DNA of 64,000 bases from Haloferax mediterranei ATCC 33500 (GTDB taxonomy: Archaea; Halobacteriota; Halobacteria; Halobacteriales; Haloferacaceae), in assembly GCF_000306765.2 (NCBI RefSeq), contig NC_017941.2:2046001-2110000 (forward strand), read 5' to 3'. Under the pieces are notes generated by a model. That model was not told where the DNA came from and made no database searches. It saw only the letters and a program-made list of their open reading frames with translations. The number at the start of each line of letters is the position of its first letter. Within the stretch, counting starts at the first letter, position 1. The position numbers and the translations under genes are program-made. Below are positions 34,792 to 44,083 of this stretch, one piece after another.

Positions 34792-35294
34792 CGTCCAAGA
34801 AGCGACGACAACGTGGCTCCCGTACGCACAGTGGCGGTACCCACAAGAACCGGCGTGGTGCCGGCCACCGTGGTGGCCGTGGCCGTGCCGGACGCGACAA
34901 GCACGAGTACCACCACTACGAGCCGCGCGGCAAGCACGGCTTCAAGCGACCGGACTCCCTGCAGGACACAGTCGCCGAAGTCAAGATCCAGAAGCTCGAC
35001 GAGGACGCAGCGCTCCTCGCGGCCGACGGAGTCGCCGAGAAAGACGGTGACGCATACACCATCGACGCCCGCGACGTAGCCGAGGACGGCTGGGACGTGG
35101 ATGTCGTGAAGGTTATCGGTGGCGGACAGGTTCGCAACGAACTGAACGTCGTTGCCGACGCCTTCACTGCTGGTGCCGTCGAACTCATCGAAGAGGCTGG
35201 CGGCAGTGCCGACCTCTCCGAACGTGCAGAAGAAGCGGCCGAGGCCGAAGCAGAAGAAGCTGAAGCCGACGCCGACGAGGACGACGAGGAATAA
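34788..35294 (+). CDS. rpl15: Ribosomal protein uL15
   Basis: A 168-aa protein with the Gly/Arg/His-rich N terminus (SRTHSGGTHKNRRGAGHRGG), an SH3-like second domain and a repetitive Ala/Glu acidic tail of about 25 residues. It sits immediately before secY, the usual order. Confidence 0.97.
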   Translation: MTSKKRRQRGSRTHSGGTHKNRRGAGHRGGRGRAGRDKHEYHHYEPRGKHGFKRPDSLQDTVAEVKIQKLDEDAALLAADGVAEKDGDAYTIDARDVAEDGWDVDVVKVIGGGQVRNELNVVADAFTAGAVELIEEAGGSADLSERAEEAAEAEAEEAEADADEDDEE

Positions 35295-35297
35295 ATT

Positions 35298-36767
35298 ATG
35301 GGATGGAAGGACGCCGCCGAACCAGTGCTGGCGCGGATGCCCGCAGTCGCCCGTCCGGAGGGACACGTACCGTTCCGCCGGAAACTCGGGTGGACTGGTG
35401 GTATCCTCGTCCTGTACTTCTTCCTGACGAACGTGACGCTGTTCGGCCTCGACACCGCGACCGCGAACGACCTCTTCGGTCAGTTCCGGTCCATCCTGGC
35501 TGGCCAGCAGGGCTCGGTGCTCCAACTGGGTATCGGTCCAATCGTCACGGCGAGCATCGTCCTACAACTGCTTGGCGGTGCTGACCTGCTCGGGCTCGAC
35601 ACGGACAACAACCCGCGCGATCAGGTCCTCTATCAGGGCCTACAGAAGCTACTCGTCGGGGTTATGATTGTCCTGACGGGTCTGCCGATGGTGTTCGCTG
35701 GCAACTTCCTGCCGGCTGACCCAGCCGTAGCAACTTCGCTCGGCATCGGTACAATCGGCGTGAAGGGTCTCATCTTCGCGCAAATCGCCGTCGGTGGTGT
35801 CCTCATCCTGTTCATGGACGAGATTGTCAGCAAGTGGGGCGTCGGCTCCGGTGTTGGGCTGTTCATCATCGCCGGTGTCAGCCAGCAGCTCGTCGGTGGG
35901 CTGTTCAGCTGGCAGGGACTCGGCGGCGCGTCGGGCTTCTTCCCGACGTGGTTCGGCATCGCTACCGGTGCCGTCGACCTGCCGGCCGCGCCGGACGACC
36001 TGCTTTCGACAATCTTCCTCGGCCAGGGTCAACTGCTCGCGCTCATCACGACGCTGCTCATCTTCGGCATCGTCGTGTACGCCGAAAGCGTCCGCGTTGA
36101 GATCCCCCTCTCGCACGCTCGTGTGAAGGGTGCTCGCGGTCGCTTCCCGGTCAAACTCATCTACGCGAGCGTCCTGCCGATGATCCTCGTCCGCGCCCTG
36201 CAGGCGAACATTCAGTTCCTCGGGCGCATCCTCAACAACCAGTGGGCGGCGATGCCCGCGTGGCTCGGACAGTACACGGGTGGACAGGTCACAGGTGGCC
36301 TGTTCTACTACGTTGCGCCCATCCAGTCGCGCTCCGACTGGATGTGGTTCCTCGGACTCACGTCGGCCGACCCCCTCGACATTGCGATTCGCGTGCTCAT
36401 CGACCTCGGATTCATGATCATCGGTGGTGCGGTGTTCGCAGTGTTCTGGGTCGAGACGACGGGAATGGGTCCCGAGTCGACCGCGCGACAGATTCAGAAC
36501 TCCGGGATGCAGATTCCCGGGTTCCGACGTAACCCACAGGTCATCGAGAAGGTCATGGAGCGGTACATCCCGCAAGTGACTATCATCGGTGGCGCACTCG
36601 TCGGTCTCTTGGCCGTCATGGCCAACATGCTGGGTACCATCGGTGCCGTCTCCGGGACGGGGCTGCTGCTCACGGTCTCCATTACGTACAAGCTGTACGA
36701 GGAGATCGCGGAGGAACAGCTCATGGAGATGCATCCGATGATGCGCAACATGTTCGGCTCGGAATAG
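35298..36767 (+). CDS. secY: Protein translocase subunit SecY
   Basis: The pore of the Sec translocon. At 489 aa with ten predicted helices it matches archaeal SecY. Landmarks are the amphipathic start MGWKDAAEPVLARMPAVARP, plug/helix 2 region LQLGIGPIVTASIVLQLLGG, the helix 5 area ISKWGVGSGVGLFIIAGV-like (read VSKWGVGSGVGLFII), helix 7-8 loop VEIPLSHARVKGARGRFPVK and ETTGMGPESTARQIQNSGMQ. It ends the ribosomal cluster and is followed by a terminator-like hairpin. Confidence 0.97.
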   Translation: MGWKDAAEPVLARMPAVARPEGHVPFRRKLGWTGGILVLYFFLTNVTLFGLDTATANDLFGQFRSILAGQQGSVLQLGIGPIVTASIVLQLLGGADLLGLDTDNNPRDQVLYQGLQKLLVGVMIVLTGLPMVFAGNFLPADPAVATSLGIGTIGVKGLIFAQIAVGGVLILFMDEIVSKWGVGSGVGLFIIAGVSQQLVGGLFSWQGLGGASGFFPTWFGIATGAVDLPAAPDDLLSTIFLGQGQLLALITTLLIFGIVVYAESVRVEIPLSHARVKGARGRFPVKLIYASVLPMILVRALQANIQFLGRILNNQWAAMPAWLGQYTGGQVTGGLFYYVAPIQSRSDWMWFLGLTSADPLDIAIRVLIDLGFMIIGGAVFAVFWVETTGMGPESTARQIQNSGMQIPGFRRNPQVIEKVMERYIPQVTIIGGALVGLLAVMANMLGTIGAVSGTGLLLTVSITYKLYEEIAEEQLMEMHPMMRNMFGSE

Positions 36768-36776
36768 CTGTTATCT

Positions 36777-36799
36777 GAGGCCGCTCGGCCTCGATTTTT
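36777..36799 (+). terminator. Hairpin and T run after secY
   Basis: GAGGCCG-ct-CGGCCTC, a perfect 7-bp stem, is followed two bases later by five T. This fits the end of the long ribosomal/SecY transcript. Confidence 0.65.
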
Positions 36800-37156
36800 C
36801 CGAACCCACTTTCTTAGAAACACGACGCTCCGAGAGCGGTAGCGCTTTCTCCGACAGGGAGAGAGTTTCCTGATGGGCGTTTTACGCTGATCTCAGTTAC
36901 GAGTGCAAACGGAAGCTATCGCGCCCCCGTCCACGGAGTGAGGATGAACGACCGGCGAAAAGTAGTGGGTGGTGGTGGAAGTACCAGTGGGGTGCGTGAC
37001 GTTAGTGCCGTGCATGCAACGCCATCGCCTGAGGCCTCATAATGGTATATGAACACAACCACCAAAGACCTAGTTAAATAGGAAACAATTGTCTCGGGAG
37101 AAAGTTGTGATATTCTCTGAAAAACCGGACACCCCTATCGTGTGGCACAACGTATC
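36800..37156. other. Intergenic between secY and pcm
   Basis: About 360 bp with no convincing gene. It contains an AT-rich stretch (37031-37110) with CCTA-gttaaa-TAGG as a small inverted repeat and several short frames without family resemblance. It lies between two converging genes, so no promoter is required here; an RNA gene cannot be excluded. Confidence 0.4.
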
Positions 37157-37822
37157 TCACTCGTCGTCGGGGAACCCGTGTTCTCCGATGAGCGGGACGA
37201 ACCGAACGCCGCCGTAAGTCGTCCGTTCGATTCTCCCATCCTGTTTCGTTACTAATACCAACTCTTGTGACCCGCCGCGGGGGCCGAGTGGAATGACCAT
37301 CCGCCCGTCGTCAGCGAGTTGGTCGAAAAGCGGGTCGGGAATTTCCGGTGCGACCGACGCCACGTTGATTCTATCGAAGGGGGCGTGTTCGGGTAACCCG
37401 CCAGACCCGTCTGTGACGACCACCGTCACGTCACCGTAGTCAGTCCGAGCGAGAGCGTCCCGTGCAGCATCTGCGAGTTCGGGAACTCGTTCGACAGTGA
37501 AGACGTTCTCGGGGCCGACAATCTCCGCGAGAACGGCGGCGTGGTAGCCGCTTCCCGTCCCGATTTCGAGGACGCGCTGTCCCGGTCGCGGTTCGAGCAG
37601 TTCGGTCATCCGTGCAACGAGGTGCGGCGCGGTCACGACCTGGTCGTGGCCGATGCCGAGCGGTTCGTCCGCGTAGGCGCGGTCGCGTACCGGATCGGGA
37701 ACGAACTCGTGCCGCGGGACGGTCTCCATCGCCTTCGCAACCCTCGTCGTGTAGAGTTCGCCCTGCTCGCGGAGCGATGCGACGAGCCTCCGCCGCGCCT
37801 GTTCGGTTCGGTCGTCGTCCAT
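37157..37822 (-). CDS. pcm: Protein-L-isoaspartate O-methyltransferase
   Basis: Repairs isoaspartyl damage in proteins using SAM. The 221-aa protein has all family motifs: VPRHEFVPDPVRDRAYADEP, the TAPHLVARM substrate loop, the SAM motif LEIGTGSGYHAAVLAEIVG and VTDGSGGLPEHAPFDRI. The C terminus EHGFPDDE is acidic. Divergent from the exonuclease-like gene at 37959. Confidence 0.95.
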   Translation of the reverse strand: MDDDRTEQARRRLVASLREQGELYTTRVAKAMETVPRHEFVPDPVRDRAYADEPLGIGHDQVVTAPHLVARMTELLEPRPGQRVLEIGTGSGYHAAVLAEIVGPENVFTVERVPELADAARDALARTDYGDVTVVVTDGSGGLPEHAPFDRINVASVAPEIPDPLFDQLADDGRMVIPLGPRGGSQELVLVTKQDGRIERTTYGGVRFVPLIGEHGFPDDE

Positions 37823-37958
37823 ATCGGGTTCCCCTCGTCTCTAGCGACGGCTCGAGGGAACAAAGGACTGTCTCGCGGGGGGCGCATCGGCTGGATAGCT
37901 ATCGCGGAAACACGCTTGATTCCGGTCATTTTTCACACCCCATAGCGACCACCGAGGT

Positions 37959-38672
37959 ATGAACGAGGGGCGACTCGCACTCGACATCGAGACGGCCAGT
38001 CCGAACGGCACGCCGAGCGACTTCCGAAACACCGCTGACTTCGAACTCGTCGCCGTCGGTCTCGGCTTCTGTGTCGGTGACGGCGACCCCGAAGTCGAAG
38101 TCGTCCTCCGTGACGGTGATTGGAGCGTCGAGCACACGGCCGGCCTCCTCCGAGAAGTCGTCGAGTGGTGCGAGGCCCGAAGTGGACCGGTCATCACCTA
38201 CAACGGCGAGTACTTCGACGAACACCATCTTCGAGCATGGGCCGAGCAAGTTGCGGACGAAGGCGTCTGGTCTGACGCCCCGGACCGCGTGGATTCGCTT
38301 TTCGCCGACCATATCGACCTCGGAACGCTCGCCGCGGAAGCCTACCCGCACGCAGTCCGGCAAAACCGGGATATTCCGGCGCTGTGGAAGGCGTGCAAGG
38401 AGGCAGGCATCGACCAACCGACGGTTTGGTACGACGACTACGAGCTCGATTCGAATTATCTCGACCGTCTCGGCATCGACGAGAAACACGTCAAAGGCGC
38501 ACACGTCGGGGAAGCCCTCGGAGAAGCCTACGTCGACGGCGTCGTCGCCGGTATCGACCATACCCAGACGCATACCGAACTCACGCGACTACTCGCCGAG
38601 TACGCCGCTGGCGACATCGCACCTCTCTTTTCGCTTCACGACGCACTCCGGCAGGCCGACGCACAGGTGTAG
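37959..38672 (+). CDS. RNase H-fold 3'-5' exonuclease-like protein
   Basis: A 237-aa protein with a DEDD-type nuclease beginning: RLALDIETASP (first Asp-Glu pair) and, at about 75-90, VITYNGEYFDEHHL (the second Asp motif TYNG..FD). A further acidic cluster (DRVDSLFADHIDLGTLA) and a tail with DGVVAGIDHTQTHTELTRLL could supply the rest of the metal site. It resembles the ribonuclease-H-like domain of family B polymerase exonucleases, without a polymerase. Whether it is an active nuclease is not shown. Confidence 0.78.
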   Translation: MNEGRLALDIETASPNGTPSDFRNTADFELVAVGLGFCVGDGDPEVEVVLRDGDWSVEHTAGLLREVVEWCEARSGPVITYNGEYFDEHHLRAWAEQVADEGVWSDAPDRVDSLFADHIDLGTLAAEAYPHAVRQNRDIPALWKACKEAGIDQPTVWYDDYELDSNYLDRLGIDEKHVKGAHVGEALGEAYVDGVVAGIDHTQTHTELTRLLAEYAAGDIAPLFSLHDALRQADAQV

Positions 38673-38797
38673 ACGGGCACTGGTCGGCGGATGTTGATTA
38701 GTAGACACCGGTCGGCAGACACTGGCGGCAGATGCTGGGGTCGTTCCCGTCCTGTCTCGCGGCAAACGTTTAGCCGTCAGGTATCGTAGCGCTTGGC

Positions 38798-39154
38798 ATG
38801 ACCGACCTCGAACCGGCGGCCGCCGTCGAGGAGGCGCTTCGTGGTAATGGTATCAGCGTCGAGTCGCTCTCCATCGACGAGTCGGTGTCTTTGACCTACC
38901 TCACGGCATTCCCGGATGTCGAACCCGACCACGGGGAGGTAGGACGTGCAGTCACCACCTTCCTCGAACTCGCCCAGAGCGACGAGTGGGAACCGACCAC
39001 CGTCGAAGCGACGATTCTTCGAAGCGAGGGCGACGTACAGGCGACGTGGCGACTCGAAGCGGACTGGATTCAGGCGTACAACGACTACACGCTGGACGAC
39101 GAGGAACTGTCCCAGCGCGTCCTCGACACCCTCTACGAGGGGGGAGACGCGTGA
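38798..39154 (+). CDS. Haloarchaeal conserved protein, 118 aa
   Basis: Small acidic protein (MTDLEPAAAVEEALRGNGIS) with an alternating beta-alpha pattern and a conserved-looking WRLEADWIQAYNDYTLDDEE near the C terminus. I know this only as a haloarchaeal protein of unknown function (DUF8159-like). Its stop overlaps the hydrolase GTG start by four bases, so the two are co-expressed. Confidence 0.7.
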   Translation: MTDLEPAAAVEEALRGNGISVESLSIDESVSLTYLTAFPDVEPDHGEVGRAVTTFLELAQSDEWEPTTVEATILRSEGDVQATWRLEADWIQAYNDYTLDDEELSQRVLDTLYEGGDA

Positions 39155-40092
39155 GTTCGTGGCGTCTTCGGGGAAAGCAGTCCACCGCTCGCGGTCCCCG
39201 CCGCCCGTCGCATTTCGAGTACTCTCGGGTCACCTTGACGTTCGAAAGCGAGGGGACAAACTGCACCGGCTGGCTCTACCGACCTGATGGCGTCGAGTCC
39301 CCGCCGGTGGTCGTTATGGCCGGTGAACTCGCCGCAGAGCGTCGGTTCGGTCTGCGAACCTACGCCGAGCGATTGGCTGAAGCGGGCTACGCCGCGTTCC
39401 TCTTCGACTATCGAAACACCGGCGACTCCGACGGCGAACCGCGAAACCTCGTTGACCCCGATTCGCAGATTGCTGACTGGCACGCGGCAGTCGAAGGACT
39501 CCGCGAACGGGACGAAATCGACGCGAACTCGCTTATTCTCTGGGGGGCCGGTCTCTCCGGTGGGTATGCGCTCCGAGCGGCGGCCGAAGATGGCCGTATC
39601 GCTGCCGCCGTCGCCCAGAATCCGATGCTCGACGGAAAAGCTGTGACCGGCGGCCGGGGGCTCAGAGGGACGCTTGGCGCACTCGCGTCCGGACTCCGCG
39701 ATAAATTCCAGTCGCGCCTTTTCGGCCCGCATCGCGTTTCAGTCCTCGGTGACGGGTCGTCGATGGCCGTCTTCGAAGACCCCGGCGTGCGCACCGCCTA
39801 CCGCGAACTCGTCCCGCCGGGGAGTGCGTGGCGCGACGAGACGCCCGCGCGCCTGTTCCTCTCGCTGTTCCGCTACCGGGCGCTTCCGGACCCCGAGCGC
39901 ATCGCCTGTCCGGTATTGCTCGTCGCTGGAACGCGCGACGACATCGCCCCTGCCGACGCGGTGGTCGACCTCGCGGACGAACTCTCGGACGCGACGCTCG
40001 TCGAACTCCCGGTGGACCACTTCGACCACTACGACCGGGCGTTCGAACAGACCTTCGGCCACCTACTGTCGTTCCTCCGAACAGTCCGATAA
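39151..40092 (+). CDS. Alpha/beta hydrolase
   Basis: A 313-aa serine-hydrolase-fold protein, start GTG at 39151 (MSSWRLRGKQSTARG). Strand order and motifs are PPVVVMAGELAAERRFGLR, the oxyanion region FLFDYRNTGDSDGEPRN, a nucleophile elbow that reads GAGLSGGYALRAA (G-x-S-G-G), and a late acid/histidine pair in LLVAGTRDDIAPADAVVDLA and VELPVDHFDHYD. The nucleophile may be the serine of GLSGG. Substrate unknown; the shape resembles dienelactone or acyl hydrolases. Confidence 0.85.
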   Translation: MSSWRLRGKQSTARGPRRPSHFEYSRVTLTFESEGTNCTGWLYRPDGVESPPVVVMAGELAAERRFGLRTYAERLAEAGYAAFLFDYRNTGDSDGEPRNLVDPDSQIADWHAAVEGLRERDEIDANSLILWGAGLSGGYALRAAAEDGRIAAAVAQNPMLDGKAVTGGRGLRGTLGALASGLRDKFQSRLFGPHRVSVLGDGSSMAVFEDPGVRTAYRELVPPGSAWRDETPARLFLSLFRYRALPDPERIACPVLLVAGTRDDIAPADAVVDLADELSDATLVELPVDHFDHYDRAFEQTFGHLLSFLRTVR

Positions 40093-40162
40093 GCGATAAC
40101 CTCTCAGCCCGCTGAACGCTCGCGGGAATATTATGTCCCCGGTCAGCATACGTCGTATCGCC

Positions 40163-40648
40163 ATGTCCGCAACCCACCGTTTAGTCTCGCTCTTCCTCGT
40201 CGTTCTTCTCGTCTCTGCCCCGGGAACAGTTCTCGCACAGGAATCAGAGACGCCCAGCGACGAAGAGATGCAAGAACTCCTCGAAGAGGGAGTCGCGCTG
40301 TACAACGAGAACATCGACCAACTCGACGTTTCGTTTGCCCGCGACCTCATCGCCGGAAAGACGGTGAACGTCTACGTCGAAGATGGCGACGAGACGCACG
40401 TGTTTTCCGCTGTCGTTAAAGACGATATGCGCATCGCCGACGTAGCCGCAGAGTCGAACGAAGACGCCTCGACGCGCATCGAGACTGACCGCGCGACGCT
40501 CGAAACAATCGCTCAGTCGTCAAACCCAGTGGCTGGCGTCAAACAGGCGCTTCGAAACGACCGTATTCGCGTCTCCGGCGAGAAGGGCCACCCGGTCGAC
40601 CAGGCGGTGTGGACCGTCGCCAACCTATTCAAAGGATTCGTCCTCTGA
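40163..40648 (+). CDS. Secreted or membrane-anchored protein, 161 aa
   Basis: Sec-type signal peptide (MSATHRLVSLFLVVLLVSAP, then GTVLAQ with a likely AxQ cleavage). The mature part is acidic, with a small domain (DLIAGKTVNVYVEDGDETHV) and a C-terminal segment resembling sterol-carrier-like or SCP2 scaffolds only in the loosest sense. ATG at 40163 is preferred to 40133, because an AATATTATG box lies about 30 nt upstream. Function unknown. Confidence 0.75.
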   Translation: MSATHRLVSLFLVVLLVSAPGTVLAQESETPSDEEMQELLEEGVALYNENIDQLDVSFARDLIAGKTVNVYVEDGDETHVFSAVVKDDMRIADVAAESNEDASTRIETDRATLETIAQSSNPVAGVKQALRNDRIRVSGEKGHPVDQAVWTVANLFKGFVL

Positions 40649-40687
40649 GGACGATACACGGTCCGTTTTCACTGCTGGCGATTGATT

Positions 40688-41281
40688 TCACCCCTTCCGC
40701 TCGGCGACTGTGAGATACCCCGGAACGGGTATCCGGTTCGTTTCGTAGGGTGTTGCTTCAATGCGCTCGACTGACCACGAATCGCCGAACGAGCGACGAA
40801 GGTCGTCCGGCGAGAGGGTGGCCGGACCCCAGTCGTCCGGTGCCTCGTCGCTGAACGCGAGCGAATAGAGTCGGCTGCCGGGATTCGTCACTGCCGCGAG
40901 TTCGTCGGTGTAGGACTGTCGTTGGTCGGCTTCTCCGAAGACGTGCAAGAGACCACAGTCGACGACGGTGTTGAACGGCCCCAGACTCGGAGGGAGGTCG
41001 AAAGCGTCGGCGACGTGGAACGTTGCCTGAACAGCTCGGTCGTCCGCTTTCTTCCGTGCGAGTTCGATTGCCCGAGTCGACACGTCGATACCCGTCACCG
41101 TGTGACCACGCTCGGCGAAATAACACACGTGGGTTCCGGTTCCACACCCTGCATCGAGTACGGGTCCCGAAACCCGCCCGTCTTCGGCGAGTTCCACGAA
41201 AATCGGCTGTGGCCGACCGATATCCCACGGTGGAGTTCCATCGTACGCTTCGTTCCACGAAGATTCGGTGTTGTCCGGCAT
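40688..41281 (-). CDS. Class I SAM-dependent methyltransferase
   Basis: A 197-aa Rossmann methyltransferase: GPVLDAGCGTGTHVCYFAER is motif I, TVTGIDVSTRAIELARKK motif II, ATFHVADAFDLPPSLGPF motif III, and FNTVVDCGLLHVFGEADQR motif IV with the Cys-Gly-Leu-Leu-His signature of thiopurine/tellurite-like methyltransferases (TPMT/TehB group). Substrate unknown. Divergent from the TIGR00300 gene across about 130 bp. Confidence 0.87.
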   Translation of the reverse strand: MPDNTESSWNEAYDGTPPWDIGRPQPIFVELAEDGRVSGPVLDAGCGTGTHVCYFAERGHTVTGIDVSTRAIELARKKADDRAVQATFHVADAFDLPPSLGPFNTVVDCGLLHVFGEADQRQSYTDELAAVTNPGSRLYSLAFSDEAPDDWGPATLSPDDLRRSFGDSWSVERIEATPYETNRIPVPGYLTVAERKG

Positions 41282-41415
41282 CGGTTTTACTCCGCTGCGA
41301 TTGCATGTGAAATGTCGGTAGAATTTGATTTGTCCCGGCCTGCGACGGACGAATTCCCGACGATTGGTACGTCGCGTCCGTAACCCACTTTGCCCTCTCC
41401 GTTGATTCTTCGTTA

Positions 41416-42654
41416 ATGACGCACACGCGCACGGTCGAACTCGATGGCCACATCATCGACTCGGGGTCGATGCAACAGGCGATGGGCATCGTGATGGACC
41501 TCGGGGGCGACTTCGATATCGAGAAGTTCGACGTCGGTCGGCAGAAAGAGGACACGTCGTACTGTCGGATGACGGTCTCTGCCGACGACGAAGACGGCCT
41601 GCAGGAGATTCTCCACGAACTCCACCAGATTGGCGCGAACCTCACAGACCCCGTCGATGCGCACGTCGAGCCGTCGCCCGCAGACCAGGTCGTCCCGGTT
41701 GGGTTCTACTCGACGACCAATCACCCGACTGACGTTCGATACGACGGCGAATGGATTCCCGTCGAGGACATCGAGATGGACTGTGCGATTATCGTCGAAG
41801 AGACCGAAGACGGTGCGCGCGCATACACGAAAGTCCTCAACAGCGTCGAAGAGGGCGACCTCGTCGTCACCGACGAGGCGGGTATCCGCGTCAAACCGCC
41901 GGAACGTCCCCGGGATTCCTCCGGTCCATTCGGCTTCATGCAGGGTGGCGTCTCCTCCGAGCGCCCCTCCGAGTCGCTCATCGGTGAGGTCGCGGATGCG
42001 CTCCGCGAGACCAAAAAAGAGGGCGGAAACGTCCTCGTCGTCGCCGGTCCGGCGCTCATTCACTCCGGCGGCGGCGACGCTCTCGCGCGACTCATCCGAG
42101 AGGGCTACATCGACATGATTTCCGCCGGGAACGGCTTTGCGACCCACGACATCGAGCGCGGCCTCTACGGGACCTCACTCGGGATGGACATGGAGACGAT
42201 GGAGCACCCACGCAAGGGGCACAAACACCACATCTACACCATAAGCGAAGTCATCCGTGCTGGCGGCATCGAGGAAGCCGTCGACGAGGGACTCATCAAA
42301 GAAGGTATCATGTACGAGTGCGTGAAAAACGACGTCTCCTACGTCCTCGCGGGGTCCATCCGCGACGACGGTCCGCTTCCGGACACCATCACTGACGCCA
42401 TCGAAGCGCAGAACGCCATCCGCGAGCAGGCCCACCAGGCCGACATGGTGCTCATGCTCTCGACGCTCCTGCACTCGGTCGCCGTCGGGAACTGTCTCCC
42501 CTCTACGGCGAAGACCGTCTGTGTGGACATCAACCCCGCAACCGTCACGCAACTGCTCGACCGCGGTTCGTCGCAGGCTATCGGGATGGTGACCGACATC
42601 GGGACGTTCGTGCCGACGCTCGCCGAGAAAGTGCTCGACGAGACAGACGAGTAA
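41416..42654 (+). CDS. TIGR00300-family protein (ornithine cyclodeaminase-like, LOR/SDH region)
   Basis: A 412-aa protein matching the archaeal TIGR00300 family that shares the C-terminal region of cyanobacterial ArgZ/AgrE. MTHTRTVELDGHIIDSGSMQ is the LOR/SDH-type N domain; the Rossmann-like half shows VLVVAGPALIHSGGGDALA, ISAGNGFATHDIERGLYGTS and AVGNCLPSTAKTVCVDINP. An archaeal member was reported to convert ornithine to proline with loss of ammonia; assigning that here is by family. No arginine genes are adjacent. Confidence 0.88.
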   Translation: MTHTRTVELDGHIIDSGSMQQAMGIVMDLGGDFDIEKFDVGRQKEDTSYCRMTVSADDEDGLQEILHELHQIGANLTDPVDAHVEPSPADQVVPVGFYSTTNHPTDVRYDGEWIPVEDIEMDCAIIVEETEDGARAYTKVLNSVEEGDLVVTDEAGIRVKPPERPRDSSGPFGFMQGGVSSERPSESLIGEVADALRETKKEGGNVLVVAGPALIHSGGGDALARLIREGYIDMISAGNGFATHDIERGLYGTSLGMDMETMEHPRKGHKHHIYTISEVIRAGGIEEAVDEGLIKEGIMYECVKNDVSYVLAGSIRDDGPLPDTITDAIEAQNAIREQAHQADMVLMLSTLLHSVAVGNCLPSTAKTVCVDINPATVTQLLDRGSSQAIGMVTDIGTFVPTLAEKVLDETDE

Positions 42655-42776
42655 CTGTCTCACCGAGCGACGACCATCCGAGTGACGACCGTTTTCCCGC
42701 TTACTTGTCATATTCGTGCCGGAGAGACGCTCTGTTTCTCGTACCTATTATGACCCCCGACGTTCTCACCTGAGCC

Positions 42777-43502
42777 ATGCGAACGACAATACGGATTCTT
42801 CTCGTCGCACTCCTGGTCCTCGTGGCCGGGTGCTCCGGCGGAATTGGCGGCGACGGCACGACAACAACAGCAGCCCAGACGACGGTAGAGACGGGCACTG
42901 CGACAGATGGCGAGACCAGTACCCCCGGAAACGAAAGCGGAAACGCGTCGTCGACGACGGCGTTCGAGTTTAACGGAACGTGGGACAACCAGTACCGTAC
43001 GGGCCAGTACTACCGATACGAGATAACCGCCGACAGCATCGACGGCACAGCGACCTACGAGTGGGAGGTCCTCTCTGCGACCGACGACGAGGTGACGGTT
43101 CGGGCGAAGCTCGTCACGTCCAACACGACGAGCGAACGGACCGTGACCGCGTCGCCGGACAAGATTAACAGCAAACTCTCGGGCAGCCCCACCGGGTCCG
43201 TTGCAACACTCGGCTTCGGCTCGCCGTACTACAGCAGCATCGACGGTAAGTCGCTCAGCGTCGGCGACAGTTGGGAAGTCTCGGGAGCCAACGGTGATAC
43301 GAGCTTCAAGGTCGAGCGCGTCTCTACGTACGCGGGCTTAGAGTGTGCGAACTTCGTCGTCCGGACGAACGGCAGCGTCACCTGGGAGAGTTGCGTCTCG
43401 CCCGAAAGCCCGCTTCCGGGTCACATGGCCTTCTACGAGGAGGAAGGTGACGACGAACCGGCGTTCGAGATGGTTCTCGTCGAGTACCGGTCCGGAAACT
43501 GA
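42777..43502 (+). CDS. Lipoprotein with Thr/Ser-rich linker
   Basis: A 241-aa predicted lipoprotein. The lipobox LVLVAGCSGG places the lipidated Cys at residue 19. A Thr/Gly/Ser-rich linker of about 40 residues follows, a likely O-glycosylation site, then a beta-rich domain with two cysteines (AGLECANFVV and WESCVSP) that could form a disulfide. No family identified. Promoter-like sequence lies in the 120-bp gap upstream. Confidence 0.8.
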   Translation: MRTTIRILLVALLVLVAGCSGGIGGDGTTTTAAQTTVETGTATDGETSTPGNESGNASSTTAFEFNGTWDNQYRTGQYYRYEITADSIDGTATYEWEVLSATDDEVTVRAKLVTSNTTSERTVTASPDKINSKLSGSPTGSVATLGFGSPYYSSIDGKSLSVGDSWEVSGANGDTSFKVERVSTYAGLECANFVVRTNGSVTWESCVSPESPLPGHMAFYEEEGDDEPAFEMVLVEYRSGN

Positions 43503-43526
43503 GTACCGCCTGAAAACTGAGATTCC

Positions 43527-43931
43527 TCAGTAGACTTTTGCTAACGGAACGACTGCCATCGGAATGTTCGAGTTCAACAGCACGTCCTGTGCGGTGCTTC
43601 CAAAGACGATTTTCGAGGTCGGGTTTCGCTTTCGAACCCCGATGACGATTTCGTCGGCGTTCTGTTCTTTTGCACACTGAAGGATATCGTCAGCGGGGTC
43701 GTTTCCGCGGATGTACTGGTGTGTCTCGATGGTGACGGTGTCGCCGAGCCGGGAGCCGACAACGTTCATCGCGTCTTCCCCGTCGCGGACGTCGTCGCTG
43801 TCGGTGTGGTCGCCGCCTTGGTGCGAATTGACGACGTGGATAACGTCGTCTGTTTCAATTCGTTGAGAGAGGTAATCACAAACCTCGGCGCTGGTGTGTA
43901 CCGAGTCCGTACCCATAACATACGTTGCCAT
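43527..43931 (-). CDS. Universal stress protein (UspA family)
   Basis: A 134-aa single-domain UspA protein. It begins MATYVMGTDSVHTSAEVCDY; the nucleotide-binding loop is seen as GVRKRNPTSKIVFGSTAQDV followed by LLNSNIPMAVV (G-x2-G-like, then GST). ATP binding is therefore likely. It lacks the V-D opening strand of many homologues, so it is a shorter variant. Confidence 0.88.
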   Translation of the reverse strand: MATYVMGTDSVHTSAEVCDYLSQRIETDDVIHVVNSHQGGDHTDSDDVRDGEDAMNVVGSRLGDTVTIETHQYIRGNDPADDILQCAKEQNADEIVIGVRKRNPTSKIVFGSTAQDVLLNSNIPMAVVPLAKVY

Positions 43932-44083
43932 GCCACATATCCCTACGTCGTCCTATAAAAATCCATGCCCCACTACCGCTGGTCAGACTGCTTTCGACGG
44001 AGCGAAAATACATCGCTGACGGTCATTCTCCGACGCATTCATCTGGGACAAGACATTTACCGCCCGAAAAATGTCAGTCTGGT

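Noticed and set aside
36947..37045. 32-codon frame MNDRRKVVGGGG in the secY-pcm spacer
   Set aside because: Too short, low-complexity, no promoter or homologue known; left unannotated.
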